A stretch of 55,375 nt of DNA from Thermodesulfovibrionia bacterium (GCA_919902995.1 CAKKSD010000031.1:1-55375), one strand, 5' to 3'. Positions 36,211 to 46,221 are shown, counted from the stretch's first letter. Notes: generated by a model not told the origin, from the sequence alone. Numbers and translations are program-made.

Positions 36211-37320
36211 ATGCCATTGAAAATATTACATACATCAGATGTACATTTGGGGATGAAATTTGCTAGTTACCCCGATGTTCAGCTAAAGCTCAGCGAGGCG
36301 AGATATGAAACGCTTGGGAAGCTTGTAAAACTGGCAAACAGTGAGAGATGTGAATTGTTTGTCATTGCCGGCGATCTCTTTCACCTTACTTCAGTTGCCA
36401 AGGGTCAAATACATAAGGCAACGGAAATACTCAAAGAATTTAATGGAAAGCTGATTGTTATATTACCCGGCAACCATGATTTTTTAACAGGCGATAGAGC
36501 GGATACTTGGGGCATTCTTAAGGATAAAGCAGGTGATAATCTTTTATTGCTTGAGAAAAAAGAAGTTTATGACTTAAGAAGATATGATCTCGATGTCCAT
36601 ATGTATCCTGCCCCATGTGATTCGAAACATTCGGAAATTAACTATATCGGCTGGATCAAAGACGTTCAGAAGGACAATAATGTCAAATACCACATTGGCA
36701 TTGCCCACGGCAGTCTTGAGGGATTCTCACCGGATTTTGACAAGAAATATTATCCCATGTCTGTGCAAGAACTTAGAGAGTGTGGAATAGACCTCTGGCT
36801 GATGGGCCATACCCACATTCATTATCCGGAAAAACCAGGTGAAAGGGACATCATTTTTTACCCCTCAACGCCTGAACCTGATGGGTTTGACTGCGTTCAT
36901 GAAGGCGGAACATGGATTATAGATATTGACGATGACAAAAAGATAAGACCACAGCTTCGGACAACGGGTAATTATCGGTTTCTCCATGATGAAGTCACGG
37001 TCAATGAAGCATCTGACTTGGAAAGACTAAAAACAAAATATGCCTCCGGCTATTCAAAAACACTACTGAAACTAAAGCTGAGAGGACGACTTCCCAAGGA
37101 AGAATATAACAGCTTGTCAGATCTGAAAAAATATTTGGAGTCACAACTGTTTTATCTTCAATTTGACAACGAGATAGCCGAAAAGGTCACGCTTGACGAT
37201 ATCAACAGGACTTTCACTGAAGGCTCATTTCCACATATGTTGTTGACCAAGCTTGCAGAAAACAATGAAATTGAAGCGCTTCAGATAGCACATGATCTCT
37301 TAGTGGAGCAGAAGCAATGA
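36211..37320 (+). CDS. Mre11/SbcD-like metallophosphoesterase (YhaO-like)
   Basis: The 369-residue protein carries all phosphoesterase motifs of Mre11/SbcD nucleases: TSDVHLG, AGDLFH, PGNHDF, IAHGS and MGHTHIH, followed by a C-terminal capping region. Such enzymes cut DNA ends with a Rad50/SbcC partner. ATG 36211 is chosen because AAAGGAG precedes it and homology starts at MPLKILHTSDVH. It overlaps the downstream ATPase gene by four bases (ATGA), so a complex is likely. The pair is embedded between restriction-modification fragments, suggesting a defence role. Confidence 0.88.
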   Translation: MPLKILHTSDVHLGMKFASYPDVQLKLSEARYETLGKLVKLANSERCELFVIAGDLFHLTSVAKGQIHKATEILKEFNGKLIVILPGNHDFLTGDRADTWGILKDKAGDNLLLLEKKEVYDLRRYDLDVHMYPAPCDSKHSEINYIGWIKDVQKDNNVKYHIGIAHGSLEGFSPDFDKKYYPMSVQELRECGIDLWLMGHTHIHYPEKPGERDIIFYPSTPEPDGFDCVHEGGTWIIDIDDDKKIRPQLRTTGNYRFLHDEVTVNEASDLERLKTKYASGYSKTLLKLKLRGRLPKEEYNSLSDLKKYLESQLFYLQFDNEIAEKVTLDDINRTFTEGSFPHMLLTKLAENNEIEALQIAHDLLVEQKQ

Positions 37321-39734
37321 TTATTAAGACAATAAAGCTTGATCCATGCGGAGGTATAAGCGGTAAAGAGATACCTTTCACGAGCGGGATCAATGTCATA
37401 CTTGGATCGAACGAGGCTGGTAAATCAACAGTGTTTAACGCTGTTCAGAAGGCGCTATTGGTTCCTACGAAACTTGGCAAAAAAGATTTCGAAAAAGAAA
37501 TTAAAAGGTTGCTGCCTATCGGAGGGGGAGATACTGTCGCCGTGGAAATGCATTTTGAGAAAGATGGAAAATCATACACACTTAGAAAGAAGTGGGGAGG
37601 CACCAAGCTCGCGGAGTTGATACTGCCTGACGGCTCGATTATTACTGATGACGATGCTGTAGCTGAAAAGATGAATCTGTTGCTTCCTGCCAAGACAGGG
37701 ACTGTCAAAACAGTTCTAATGACATACCAGTCGGGATTGGAAAATACACTAAGTGATTTTAATAAAGAACCCTATGCAGTCCATGAACTGGGAGACATAT
37801 TGAGGAAAACCATTCTGGAGACGGATGGAATCTCAGTAGACGCATTCAAGGATAAAATAAATCGGCAGTATGATGATTATTTTGGCCGGTGGGATCGCAT
37901 CAAAAAGGGTCCGGAGGGCGATCGCGGTATTAATAATCCCTGGATAAAAGGAAGCGGTTACATCCTGTCAGCATTTTACGAAAAAGAGAAGTTAAGGGTT
38001 TATCATCAGAATACCCTCATATATGAAGAAGATCTTGACACATTAAATAGGGAACTGTCTGTAATCTCTCAAAGAGTCGCCGAAAAGGATATTTTTATCA
38101 AGGCGAATAAAAAAGTAGTTGAGGATGCAAGGGAACGCAGGGTGTTAACGGCCGAGCTGGCTAACATCCAAAATCAAGTGAAAGATCTTAAAAAAGCTAA
38201 CGAGGACTGGCCGGTCTTTAAAAATCAGATAGATACGATTAATAAAGAAATCCCTGGCCTTAAAGAAAAAGAAGCAGTGCTTCAGAGTGAAGCGGCTGCT
38301 GCCAAGGATGAACAGAGCAATAAAATCTTGCGCGAGAAGTTTAAAAAAGCAAATGAAAAGAAGGAGGTTCTGAGTATTGCTGAGAAAGAGCTTCAGCAGA
38401 CTAAAGAGCTGACTAATGCTAACCTTGAGAGCATAAGAAAATCATTCTCAAAGGTTGAAAACCTCAAAACCAGCTTGGCCGCTGGTAGGCTTGTCGCAAG
38501 ACTCAAAGCCAAGAAGGACTTCTCTGTATTAATACAAAAAGACTTGGAGCCTGAATATCAGAAGGAGATCAAAATCGAAGACGTTCTCCAACTTACTGCC
38601 GGAGGAGCATTAAAGCTTGACCATGCCGATTGGTCATTGGAACTGACCACTGGAGAAGGGGACTTTGAGGCTATCAAGAAAAGATGCGCAGATGCGAAAG
38701 ATGGACTGGAAGAACTGTTGAAGGAACATGGGGTTGCAACGCTCGAGGAGGCAGTAGCCGCCAACGACAAATATGGGCAACGTCTTAAAGAAGCTGAAAA
38801 GGCAAAAGAAGTTTATCTGAGCGAACTTGGTAATGAAACATATGCAGCTCTTGAACAAAAGATAAAAGAAATCGGCGATGTCAAAGAGACGAGACAGTAT
38901 GAGATGGTCTATGCAGAACTGATTGACCTACGAAAATTGATCGAGTCCAAGAACACAGAACTTGAAAGATATCAGAATGCAATTGCTGAATACACGGCAA
39001 AATATGAAAGCCATGATCAGATCTTCATGAAACTTGCAGGAATTATAGGCGAAGAAGCCAAGATAAAGGAAAAGCTTAACGCGCTTGCACCGCTGCCTGA
39101 AGGTGTAACAGACTATGAGTTTATTAAAGAATATGAAAAAAAACAGGAAGAGCTCAGTGCGGACAAGAATAACTTAAGTGAGATTGAAAAAAAACGGATT
39201 GAACTTACAGCGCGGATGCCTGATGAATCTTCGGAAGAGATTGAAAAAATGCTGAAAGATGCACAGGAACATTTTGATGCTATATTACGGCGGGGTGAGG
39301 CTATCGCCCGGATCAAGGATTTGACTGAAGAAATGCTCAAAACTATGGATACTGGCACTTATAAAGGTCTTGAAGATGATGTTGCAAACTATGTGGCTGC
39401 GATAACCAATAACAAGTACACCAAAATCAAGATGGAAGGGAGTCTGCCTCAGGGGTTCATCCGCAGTGATGGCAAAACAATAGTATATGACCTGCTTTCT
39501 CACGGGACCAAGGATGCACTTTGTCTTGCCCTTCGTCTATCTATGGCCGGTCATTTTCTTAAAGAGGCAAAAGGATTTCTTGCCATGGATGACCCTTTGG
39601 TAAACATCGATCCCTTAAGGCAGAAGAAGGCCGCTGAAGTATTAAGAGAGTTTGCAAAAGAAAAACAGGTGATTATTTTTACCTGCCATCCCAATCATGC
39701 ACAACTCTTGGGAGGCAATCAGATAATGTTGTGA
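37317..39734 (+). CDS. Rad50/SbcC-like ATPase (YhaN-like)
   Basis: An 805-residue SMC-type ATPase with Walker A LGSNEAGKST (about 29-38), a central coiled coil (about 200-650), and C-terminal LLSHGTKDALCLALRLSMAG (signature region) and FLAMDDPLVNID (Walker B). No CxxC zinc hook is visible in the coiled coil, unlike SbcC and Rad50, which fits the shorter YhaN-type proteins. The phosphoesterase is encoded immediately upstream. The gene looks intact. Its last codons run into a second methyltransferase stub. Confidence 0.85.
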   Translation: MIIKTIKLDPCGGISGKEIPFTSGINVILGSNEAGKSTVFNAVQKALLVPTKLGKKDFEKEIKRLLPIGGGDTVAVEMHFEKDGKSYTLRKKWGGTKLAELILPDGSIITDDDAVAEKMNLLLPAKTGTVKTVLMTYQSGLENTLSDFNKEPYAVHELGDILRKTILETDGISVDAFKDKINRQYDDYFGRWDRIKKGPEGDRGINNPWIKGSGYILSAFYEKEKLRVYHQNTLIYEEDLDTLNRELSVISQRVAEKDIFIKANKKVVEDARERRVLTAELANIQNQVKDLKKANEDWPVFKNQIDTINKEIPGLKEKEAVLQSEAAAAKDEQSNKILREKFKKANEKKEVLSIAEKELQQTKELTNANLESIRKSFSKVENLKTSLAAGRLVARLKAKKDFSVLIQKDLEPEYQKEIKIEDVLQLTAGGALKLDHADWSLELTTGEGDFEAIKKRCADAKDGLEELLKEHGVATLEEAVAANDKYGQRLKEAEKAKEVYLSELGNETYAALEQKIKEIGDVKETRQYEMVYAELIDLRKLIESKNTELERYQNAIAEYTAKYESHDQIFMKLAGIIGEEAKIKEKLNALAPLPEGVTDYEFIKEYEKKQEELSADKNNLSEIEKKRIELTARMPDESSEEIEKMLKDAQEHFDAILRRGEAIARIKDLTEEMLKTMDTGTYKGLEDDVANYVAAITNNKYTKIKMEGSLPQGFIRSDGKTIVYDLLSHGTKDALCLALRLSMAGHFLKEAKGFLAMDDPLVNIDPLRQKKAAEVLREFAKEKQVIIFTCHPNHAQLLGGNQIML

Positions 39735-39792
39735 AAACCGCACCCGCAGACTCGTGTTTGAGGCGTGGGACAGGTTGTTTGGAGAAAAGTAA
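39733..39792 (+). pseudogene. Second methyltransferase C-terminal stub
   Basis: ENRTRRLVFEAWDRLFGEK followed by TAA matches the last 20 codons of the stub at 36146-36208. Most base differences are at third codon positions, so the two stubs come from two diverged methyltransferase genes and not from a recent copy. This stub begins inside the stop codon of the Rad50-like gene. Confidence 0.65.
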
Positions 39793-39835
39793 TATAATGA
39801 TTTACAAATAGCTCTACTATATGTAAAATAGAGAC

Positions 39836-41005
39836 ATGATATTTCCGAGAACTGTCTTTAAGGAGATTAAACAGTATCTTCAATCGCCTGAAGCGGTTAT
39901 CCTCACCGGTATGAGGCGAACAGGCAAGACCACTATCCTCAATTCCATTCATGAACAGAACGGCTCCAAAAACAAATTATTTCTTGACCTTGAAAACCCG
40001 CTGAATAGAAAATACTTTGAGGAAGAAAATTATGAAAAGATCAAATCCACTTTTGAATTTCTCGGCATTGATTTTAAAAAGCAGGCGTATATCTTTCTTG
40101 ACGAGATACACCATATAAAGAAACTGCCTTCAATTGTTAAATATTTCATAGACCATCACAAGGTAAAATTCTTTCTGACAGGCTCTGCCAGTTTTTATCT
40201 GAAGAACCTCTTTACAGAGTCACTCGCAGGAAGAAAAGTTATCTTTGAGGTATTCCCCCTGACTTTCCGTGAATTCCTCGTATTTAAAGAGGCAAAGTTT
40301 AAAATACCGAAGAATGTCGCTTCCATAACCAAACCGATTTTTGACACAATTGACAGGCTGTATGACGAATACCTTCTTTACGGCGGATTTCCGGAAGTGG
40401 TTTTGAAAGAGACTGCGCAGGCAAAGGCAAAGGCGCTCGAAGATATTTTCACCTCCTTTTTTCAGCTTGAGGTCCTTCAACTCGGAGACTTCAGAAAAAA
40501 TGAGGTGATACGTGACCTTATGCTTCTGCTCATGCAAAATACAGGCTCAAAAACAGATATTCAAAAATTATCAAGGGACCTGAAAATCTCCCGTCCTGCG
40601 CTCTATGACTATATCGCCTTTCTGGAAGGGACTTACTTTATTAAAACCATAAGACCGTTCAGCAAGGGAAGAAGCACCGAGGTCAGAAAAATGCCGAAGG
40701 TTTATGTATGCGATACGGGTCTTGCCAATCATTTTGCCAGACTTGCCGCAGGACACATATTTGAAAACAGTGTTTTTCAGAACCTCAGGACACAGGGTGA
40801 AATAAATTATTATCAGAAAAAAAGCGGGGTTGAGATTGATTTCATACTCAGTCAGGAAACCGCCTTTGAGGTCAAGATAAATCCCCGGGAATCAGAGATT
40901 AAGAGACTTAAGGAGCTTTCAGAACAGATAGGGCTGAAAAACTATAAAATGATTTCGAAGAATTATTCCGAACTTAAGGACATCATTTACGCTTTTATGC
41001 TTTGA
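39836..41005 (+). CDS. AAA ATPase with C-terminal DUF4143-type domain (1)
   Basis: The 389-residue protein has Walker A GMRRTGKTT near residue 25, Walker B YIFLDEIHH near 90, the sensor-like FLTGSASFYLKN, a middle winged helix (SRDLKISRPALYDYIAFLEG) and a C-terminal PD-(D/E)xK-like region (INYYQKKSGVEIDFIL ... AFEVKIN). The family is widespread and mobile, of uncertain function. It starts 43 bases after the methyltransferase stub. Two relatives lie at 43190 and 44805, each sharing the layout but with low identity. Confidence 0.85.
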   Translation: MIFPRTVFKEIKQYLQSPEAVILTGMRRTGKTTILNSIHEQNGSKNKLFLDLENPLNRKYFEEENYEKIKSTFEFLGIDFKKQAYIFLDEIHHIKKLPSIVKYFIDHHKVKFFLTGSASFYLKNLFTESLAGRKVIFEVFPLTFREFLVFKEAKFKIPKNVASITKPIFDTIDRLYDEYLLYGGFPEVVLKETAQAKAKALEDIFTSFFQLEVLQLGDFRKNEVIRDLMLLLMQNTGSKTDIQKLSRDLKISRPALYDYIAFLEGTYFIKTIRPFSKGRSTEVRKMPKVYVCDTGLANHFARLAAGHIFENSVFQNLRTQGEINYYQKKSGVEIDFILSQETAFEVKINPRESEIKRLKELSEQIGLKNYKMISKNYSELKDIIYAFML

Positions 41006-41044
41006 GGGTAAAGTGAAAAGGGAAAGGGTGAATTTGAGTCTGCT

Positions 41045-42847
41045 ATGAATATCTTAAATTTGAGAAACGGCGTTATAAACGACTATCATCAGTATGTTGA
41101 AAGTTTCCTGAACATTCAGGATGAAAGAATCAAGCAGTTTGTAAACGAAGAACTTTCAAGCGGCATTCTCTGGCCTGACCCTCTTATCCGGCTCAATCCA
41201 TCCTATGAAATGGAAAAAACAGTTTCCCAACTCGTTAAAGACGGAGTGCTTCATCCCCTTTGTGAAAAGATATTTCAAAAAGACGGGAAATCATTTCATC
41301 TATATCATCATCAGGAGCAGGCTGTCAGAACAGCATTGAAAAAAGAACATTATGTTCTGACAACAGGAACCGGCTCCGGCAAAAGCCTGACTTACTTAAT
41401 CCCCATAATTGACCACATACTTAAAAACAATCCTGAACCTGAAAAAACACGCGCGCTTATCGTTTATCCAATGAATGCACTTATAAACTCACAGGCAAAA
41501 GAGATTGACAGATTACTGTCCAATCTTGGTGAAGGGAACAGCCCTATCCGCTTTGGACGATATACCGGTCAGGAAACTCAGAATGAAAAAGACCAGCTAC
41601 AGCAACACCCGCCGCACATTCTACTTACAAATTACGTTATGCTGGAACTAATGATGTCACGTCCACGAGAGTCTGTATTTTTAGACCGTACCCTATCAAA
41701 TCTGGAATTTCTTGTACTTGACGAACTCCATACATATACGGGCCGTCAGGGCGCTGATGTAAGCATGCTCGTGCGTCGCCTTCGTCAGCGCTGCGGCAAT
41801 GACAATCGTCTCTGTATCGGCACAAGCGCCACCATGGTAACCGGCGGAACAAGAGATGCTCAAAGATATGCGGTTGCACATATAGCAGGTAAAATCTTCG
41901 GAATTACTGTATCCTCTGAAAATGTTATTGATGAAAGATTGAAGAAATCAATTCAATTCAGCGGAGATACCCCACAGCTTAGTTTATTCGACAACGAAGC
42001 CCCGATTGTAGAAGTACATAAGAAGTGGGAAAGCGCTGCTGAAAAAGAGAGAAAAAGCCGTACACGGTTTGCACAGCATGCAATTAAACCTGATGAGGTT
42101 GCCCAAGAATTAAAAGTTTCTGATGCGGTTCTTGGTAATTCACAAGTTGTAGAAACATTTATAAGTACTGCTTGTCAGCGTTTGGGTGGTCCAATTGTGA
42201 GAGCTACAAGACATTTAAAATTGGACATATTGCAATTACCTCAAGCAGTTCAATTAAAAGTACCTGATAAAAAAATAGAAAAAATTAAGTTTGAGCAGCC
42301 TGTTGAAGATGGTATCACTTATATATCGAGAAACCATCTCTTAACTACAGCTCTTGCTGAATATTTATTTGGTATAGCATTACAGCCAGACGGAAACCGA
42401 AATATTGCTGCAAGATGCGGGGTCATCCGTTCTAAAGATGTAGAAGCTATAACCGTGCTTTTGCTTTTGAGAATAAGATTTCTGCTTAAGGATAAAAGAC
42501 TTGATATTCCTTCTTTTGCTGAAGAGTGTATTGTCTCAGGATTTCAAGGGACTATTGGTTCAGAAAAATGGCTTTCTCAAGAGAAGGCTGAATCACTTTT
42601 TGAGGGGGTTGTGCCTTCAGAAAATATTTCCGATAATGACAAGAAATATTGGGTAGATACAGTATTGAAAGATTTTAATAAGGCAAAATATAAAATAGAT
42701 GCATTAGCAAAAGAGAGGGCAAATACCCTTCTCCAATCATATGAGAGGCTAAGGAAAACTATAAAGAGCGGACAGGTAACCGTTGAACCACTTTTACCTA
42801 TGGATGTATTGACATTGTCTATAATTGTGCCACAGCCGAAAATTTAG
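41045..42847 (+). pseudogene. Chimeric helicase: DEAD/DEAH N-terminus joined to an SNF2-type C-terminus
   Basis: Residues 1 to about 300 match very large DEAD/DEAH helicases with DUF1998-type ends: LTTGTGSGKSLTYLIPI (Walker A), IVYPMNALINSQ, LVLDELHTYTGRQGADV (Walker B) and GTSATMV. From about 325 the sequence changes to the C-terminal part of SNF2-type defence helicases (DrmD-like): KSRTRFAQHAIKPDEVAQEL, CQRLGGPI, TYISRNHLL, EPLLPMDVLTL. The second helicase lobe is absent. Base composition becomes more AT-rich after about 42000. I read this as a deletion that fused two genes; the frame is open, but helicase function is unlikely. Confidence 0.65.
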
Positions 42848-43189
42848 GTACTATATATTACAGGTTGAGAGTTAATGGCATATACGAGGGTTGTGGGAGC
42901 ACATACAAGTGCAATAGTCAGAAGTAAAAAGTCAGAGGATATTGTCTCACCCCTTCTGAAGGAAAAGAGTAGGTGGGGTAAAGGTCTGGTTTACGTCCTT
43001 TACAGTGCTTGTAAACAAACCGCTGGCACAGGCGCTTTTCTTCTGTCTTGCGGGAGAGGAAAAAGGCACAGGTGGATTATCTGGCAGGAGATTAAGATTG
43101 TGGAGGGGAGTAGCCGATTTATCAAATAGTATTGCATTCCTATTAATAACCTGTTATGATAGTAATGTATTCCTAACAGGGAGGATGAC
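42848..43189. other. Gap with a copy of the island repeat; doubtful 84-codon frame
   Basis: The stretch includes the CACAGGCGCTTTTCTTCTG motif (43027-43050) that recurs at 44532 and 46312. A frame at 42875-43129 (MAYTRVVGAHTSAIV at the start) has no family likeness and no good ribosome site, and I do not call it a gene. GGGAGGATGAC at the end is the ribosome site of the next ATPase gene. Confidence 0.5.
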
Positions 43190-44425
43190 ATGCTGGAAGA
43201 ATTATTTCGCCTCAGCCAGAACTTCATACGATTAAACAGCCGGAATTATATTAGGTATTTCCTGAAGTCCAATCCCTTCAAAAGCCGTTTTTCTATTGTC
43301 GTCGGCCAAAGGGGCGTGGGAAAAACCACTGCTATTATACAGCATATCCTCGCCTCTTATAACAAGCAAATCTTCACCAACAAGGCGCTTTACATTCAGG
43401 CAGACCACTTCCTAATCGGCAGCCGCTCGCTTTATGAGATAGCTGAACAATTCTACAATCTCGGCGGTGAAATGATATGCTTTGACGAGATACACAAGTA
43501 TCCCACATGGTCAACGGAATTGAAAAGCATCTATGATACATTCCCTAAGCTCAAGATAATTGCCTCCGGCAGCTCTGCTTTAGAGATTTATAAGGGCAGC
43601 CGCGATCTTAGCAGGAGGGCTGTGGTTTATCGGATGGTCGGGATGTCATTCAGGGAATTTATAGAGCTTACACTTGGAATTAACCTTAAAAGTGCCAGCC
43701 TTGAAGAAATAACCAAAAACCACCAGCGCATAGCTCATGAAATCATCAAAGCTGTGGAAAAAAAAGGCAGAAAAATCCTCGCCCTTTTTAAGGATTATCT
43801 TGAACATGGGTATTATCCGTATTTCAAGGAATTTAAGAACAAGGAGCTTTACTATATCACCCTTGAACAGAACATTCATACTACCCTTGAAAGCGATTTA
43901 ATAGCCATATACCCTTCTTTGAGTGGCAACAGCATAAAAAAGATAAAGAAGCTCCTCTCAATCATCGCAGGCTCTGTTCCATTTACGCCTGATTTAAAAA
44001 GGCTAAAGACTATGCTTGATGTCGGAGATGAGAGAACCTTGAAAAACTATCTTAAATATCTTGAAGATGCTGGAATAATCCTTACTGTCTCCAGAAGCGG
44101 CAGGGGGCTCAGAGAGCTGGAAAAGCCTGAAAAGATATATCTTAATAATTCAAATTTAACCTATGCTATATCAGGCAATGTCCCAGTGAATATTGGCACC
44201 ATTAGGGAGACATTCTTTTTAAACATGGCAAGCGCCACACACAAAGCATCAACGCCTGATAAAGGGGATTTTTTACTTAACAGCAAGTATATCTTTGAGG
44301 TAGGAGGAAAAAACAAGGGTTTTACCCAGATAAGGGAGATGAAAAACTCTTTTCTGGCTGTGGACGGCATAGAGCTTGGAGTTGGAAACAAAATCCCATT
44401 ATGGGTTTTTGGATTTTTGTATTAG
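43190..44425 (+). CDS. AAA ATPase with DUF4143-type domain (2)
   Basis: A 411-residue ATPase: Walker A GQRGVGKTT near residue 38, Walker B MICFDEIHKYP near 97, IIASGSSALEI, RAVVYRMVGMSFREF, then a winged helix (LKNYLKYLEDAGII) and a shortened C-terminal region ending YIFEVGGKNKGF and a KIPLWVFGFLY tail. GGGAGG lies before the ATG. It is diverged from the other two ATPases of the island. Its function is unknown. Confidence 0.85.
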   Translation: MLEELFRLSQNFIRLNSRNYIRYFLKSNPFKSRFSIVVGQRGVGKTTAIIQHILASYNKQIFTNKALYIQADHFLIGSRSLYEIAEQFYNLGGEMICFDEIHKYPTWSTELKSIYDTFPKLKIIASGSSALEIYKGSRDLSRRAVVYRMVGMSFREFIELTLGINLKSASLEEITKNHQRIAHEIIKAVEKKGRKILALFKDYLEHGYYPYFKEFKNKELYYITLEQNIHTTLESDLIAIYPSLSGNSIKKIKKLLSIIAGSVPFTPDLKRLKTMLDVGDERTLKNYLKYLEDAGIILTVSRSGRGLRELEKPEKIYLNNSNLTYAISGNVPVNIGTIRETFFLNMASATHKASTPDKGDFLLNSKYIFEVGGKNKGFTQIREMKNSFLAVDGIELGVGNKIPLWVFGFLY

Positions 44426-44804
44426 GGAATACATTTTGCAGAAGCAGATGGCCTGGTCTACCTACACCCATGACAAAGATGTAGAGACGCAAAATCTTGC
44501 GTCTCTACATCAAGGGAAATATAAAAATCGGCACAGGCGCTTTTCTTCTGCCTTGTAAAAAAAGAAAAGCCACAGGTACACTATCCGAAAAGGCAATGGG
44601 TAGAATTTAAAGCATATCCAATACGCAGTAATTCAGATATTCGTTGAACTTTGACGCAAAGGATATATTGAAAAACTACTTTCCGCCTCTTACCTTATAT
44701 TTTGTTTCAATTTTATTGAATAATTGGTTATATTTTGTTACATTATAAATCATAAGTAGGTTATAAAATATTACATCCCGTAGATATTATCAACGAGATA
44801 AATT
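44426..44804. repeat. Gap with a 34-bp perfect palindrome and the island repeat
   Basis: At 44477-44510 two perfect 15-base arms (GATGTAGAGACGCAA and its complement) flank an AATC loop, a MITE-like repeat type seen in many bacteria. It is followed by the CACAGGCGCTTTTCTTCTG motif at 44532-44555. A close relative of the whole unit occurs at 46222-46335. No convincing gene is present; the 60-codon frame here is a translation of the repeat. Confidence 0.7.
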
Positions 44805-46157
44805 ATGTTTGAGCGTGAGATAAACAAAATTTTCCTTGAGTGGAAAAACCGGAAAAAGAGAAAGCCTCTTGTAATCAGAGGTGCAAGGCAGGTTGGTAAG
44901 ACCTCGGCAGTAAATCTCTTTGCCGAGGACTCGTTTAAAACTTATATATACATAAATCTGGAGCAGGAAGATAATCTTGCCCTGTTTTCAAGAATGAATC
45001 CTGTCCATGAACTTGTTCAGGCAATCCAGTTGAAGTTTAATAAGAAGATTATCGCAGGCGCTACGTTCATCTTCATTGACGAGATACAGAATTCAAGCAT
45101 AGCCATGAACCAGCTTCGCTATTTTTATGAAGAAATGCCTGACTTGCATGTTGCGGCAGCAGGCTCGCTTCTTGAGGTAAAAATGAAATCTGAAGGATTT
45201 TCATTCCCTGTAGGAAGGGTTGAATACTGTTATATGCATCCTGTCACATTTGAAGAATACCTGTCTGCCATGAAAGAGACAGAGGCTCTGCATTATATAA
45301 ATTCTGTAAAGCCTGAAAAAAAGATACCTTCTGAAATTCACAATACACTGATGAAGAAATATCAGGAATACCTGCTTGTAGGCGGAATGCCTGAGGCTGT
45401 TGCCAGATATGTGGAAACAAAATCGCTGATTGATGTTGACCCTGTATATGAATCCATATTGACTGGTTTTAAGGATGATGTCTTAAAATATACGAGCATT
45501 GCAAAGGCAAAATACATTCAATACCTCGTAGAGCATGCATCCAAATATATAGGGCTTCCTGTCAAATATGAAAATTTCGGTGGTTCTGGTTTCCGCAGCA
45601 GAGAGATGAGCGAGGCGTTTGATGTGCTTGAAAAGGCCATGGTTATAAGCAGGGTTTATGCCTCTGCATCCAGTCAACTCCCGATAGTAAATAATTTAAA
45701 GAAATCGCCGAAGCTTTTGTATTTAGACACAGGGCTTGTCAACTATCAGGTCGGACTGAGGACCGAAATAATGAATATAAAGGATATTAATGCAGTATAT
45801 CATGGCCAGCTTAGTGAACAGATAACTGGCCAGACTCTACTGTCTCAGGCAATAAGAAAGAATATAAACCTGTCTTACTGGTACAGAGAGCAGAAAGGCT
45901 CTATTTCAGAGATAGACTATCTGATAAGTTACCATAATAGGCTTATCCCTGTTGAAGTAAAGTCAGGCAAGTCAGGGACGTTGCGGTCTCTCCTCAATTT
46001 CATTGATGAGGGCAGGAATAATTTTGCAGTCAGAATATATTCAGGGGTATCAGGGATTGAAAAGATACGGACTCCCAATAAAAAGCAATTCGCTCTATTT
46101 TCTGTCCCATTCTATTTGCTCCATCGCATAGAGCAATTGCTCGATGGAGTGTTGTAA
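44805..46157 (+). CDS. AAA ATPase with DUF4143 domain (3)
   Basis: The 450-residue product is the most typical of the three: RGARQVGKTSA (Walker A, about 24-34), FIFIDEIQNS (Walker B, about 86-95), AAGSLLEV, VEYCYMHPVTFEEYL, a long helical middle, and a C-terminal DUF4143/PD-(D/E)xK-like region (YWYREQKGSISEIDYLI, LIPVEVKSGKSG). Relatives are common in anaerobes, often on islands, without settled function. ATG 44805 begins the homology; the ribosome site is weak. It looks intact. Confidence 0.88.
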   Translation: MFEREINKIFLEWKNRKKRKPLVIRGARQVGKTSAVNLFAEDSFKTYIYINLEQEDNLALFSRMNPVHELVQAIQLKFNKKIIAGATFIFIDEIQNSSIAMNQLRYFYEEMPDLHVAAAGSLLEVKMKSEGFSFPVGRVEYCYMHPVTFEEYLSAMKETEALHYINSVKPEKKIPSEIHNTLMKKYQEYLLVGGMPEAVARYVETKSLIDVDPVYESILTGFKDDVLKYTSIAKAKYIQYLVEHASKYIGLPVKYENFGGSGFRSREMSEAFDVLEKAMVISRVYASASSQLPIVNNLKKSPKLLYLDTGLVNYQVGLRTEIMNIKDINAVYHGQLSEQITGQTLLSQAIRKNINLSYWYREQKGSISEIDYLISYHNRLIPVEVKSGKSGTLRSLLNFIDEGRNNFAVRIYSGVSGIEKIRTPNKKQFALFSVPFYLLHRIEQLLDGVL

Positions 46158-46221
46158 TTCACAGGGCTTGGACGGGCATTGCAATAACAAGTGCAAAAGA
46201 ACAAAAGTGTAAAAGAATGAA

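Noticed and set aside
42875-43129. 84-codon frame between the helicase and the second ATPase
   Set aside because: It overlaps the recurring island repeat, has no recognisable family and no good ribosome site.
44441-44555. Reading the palindrome and motif region as the end of a conserved protein (ETQNLASLHQGKY)
   Set aside because: The residues come mostly from a perfect palindrome that is a known type of interspersed repeat, and the frames of the copies differ by indels. A repeat is the simpler explanation.
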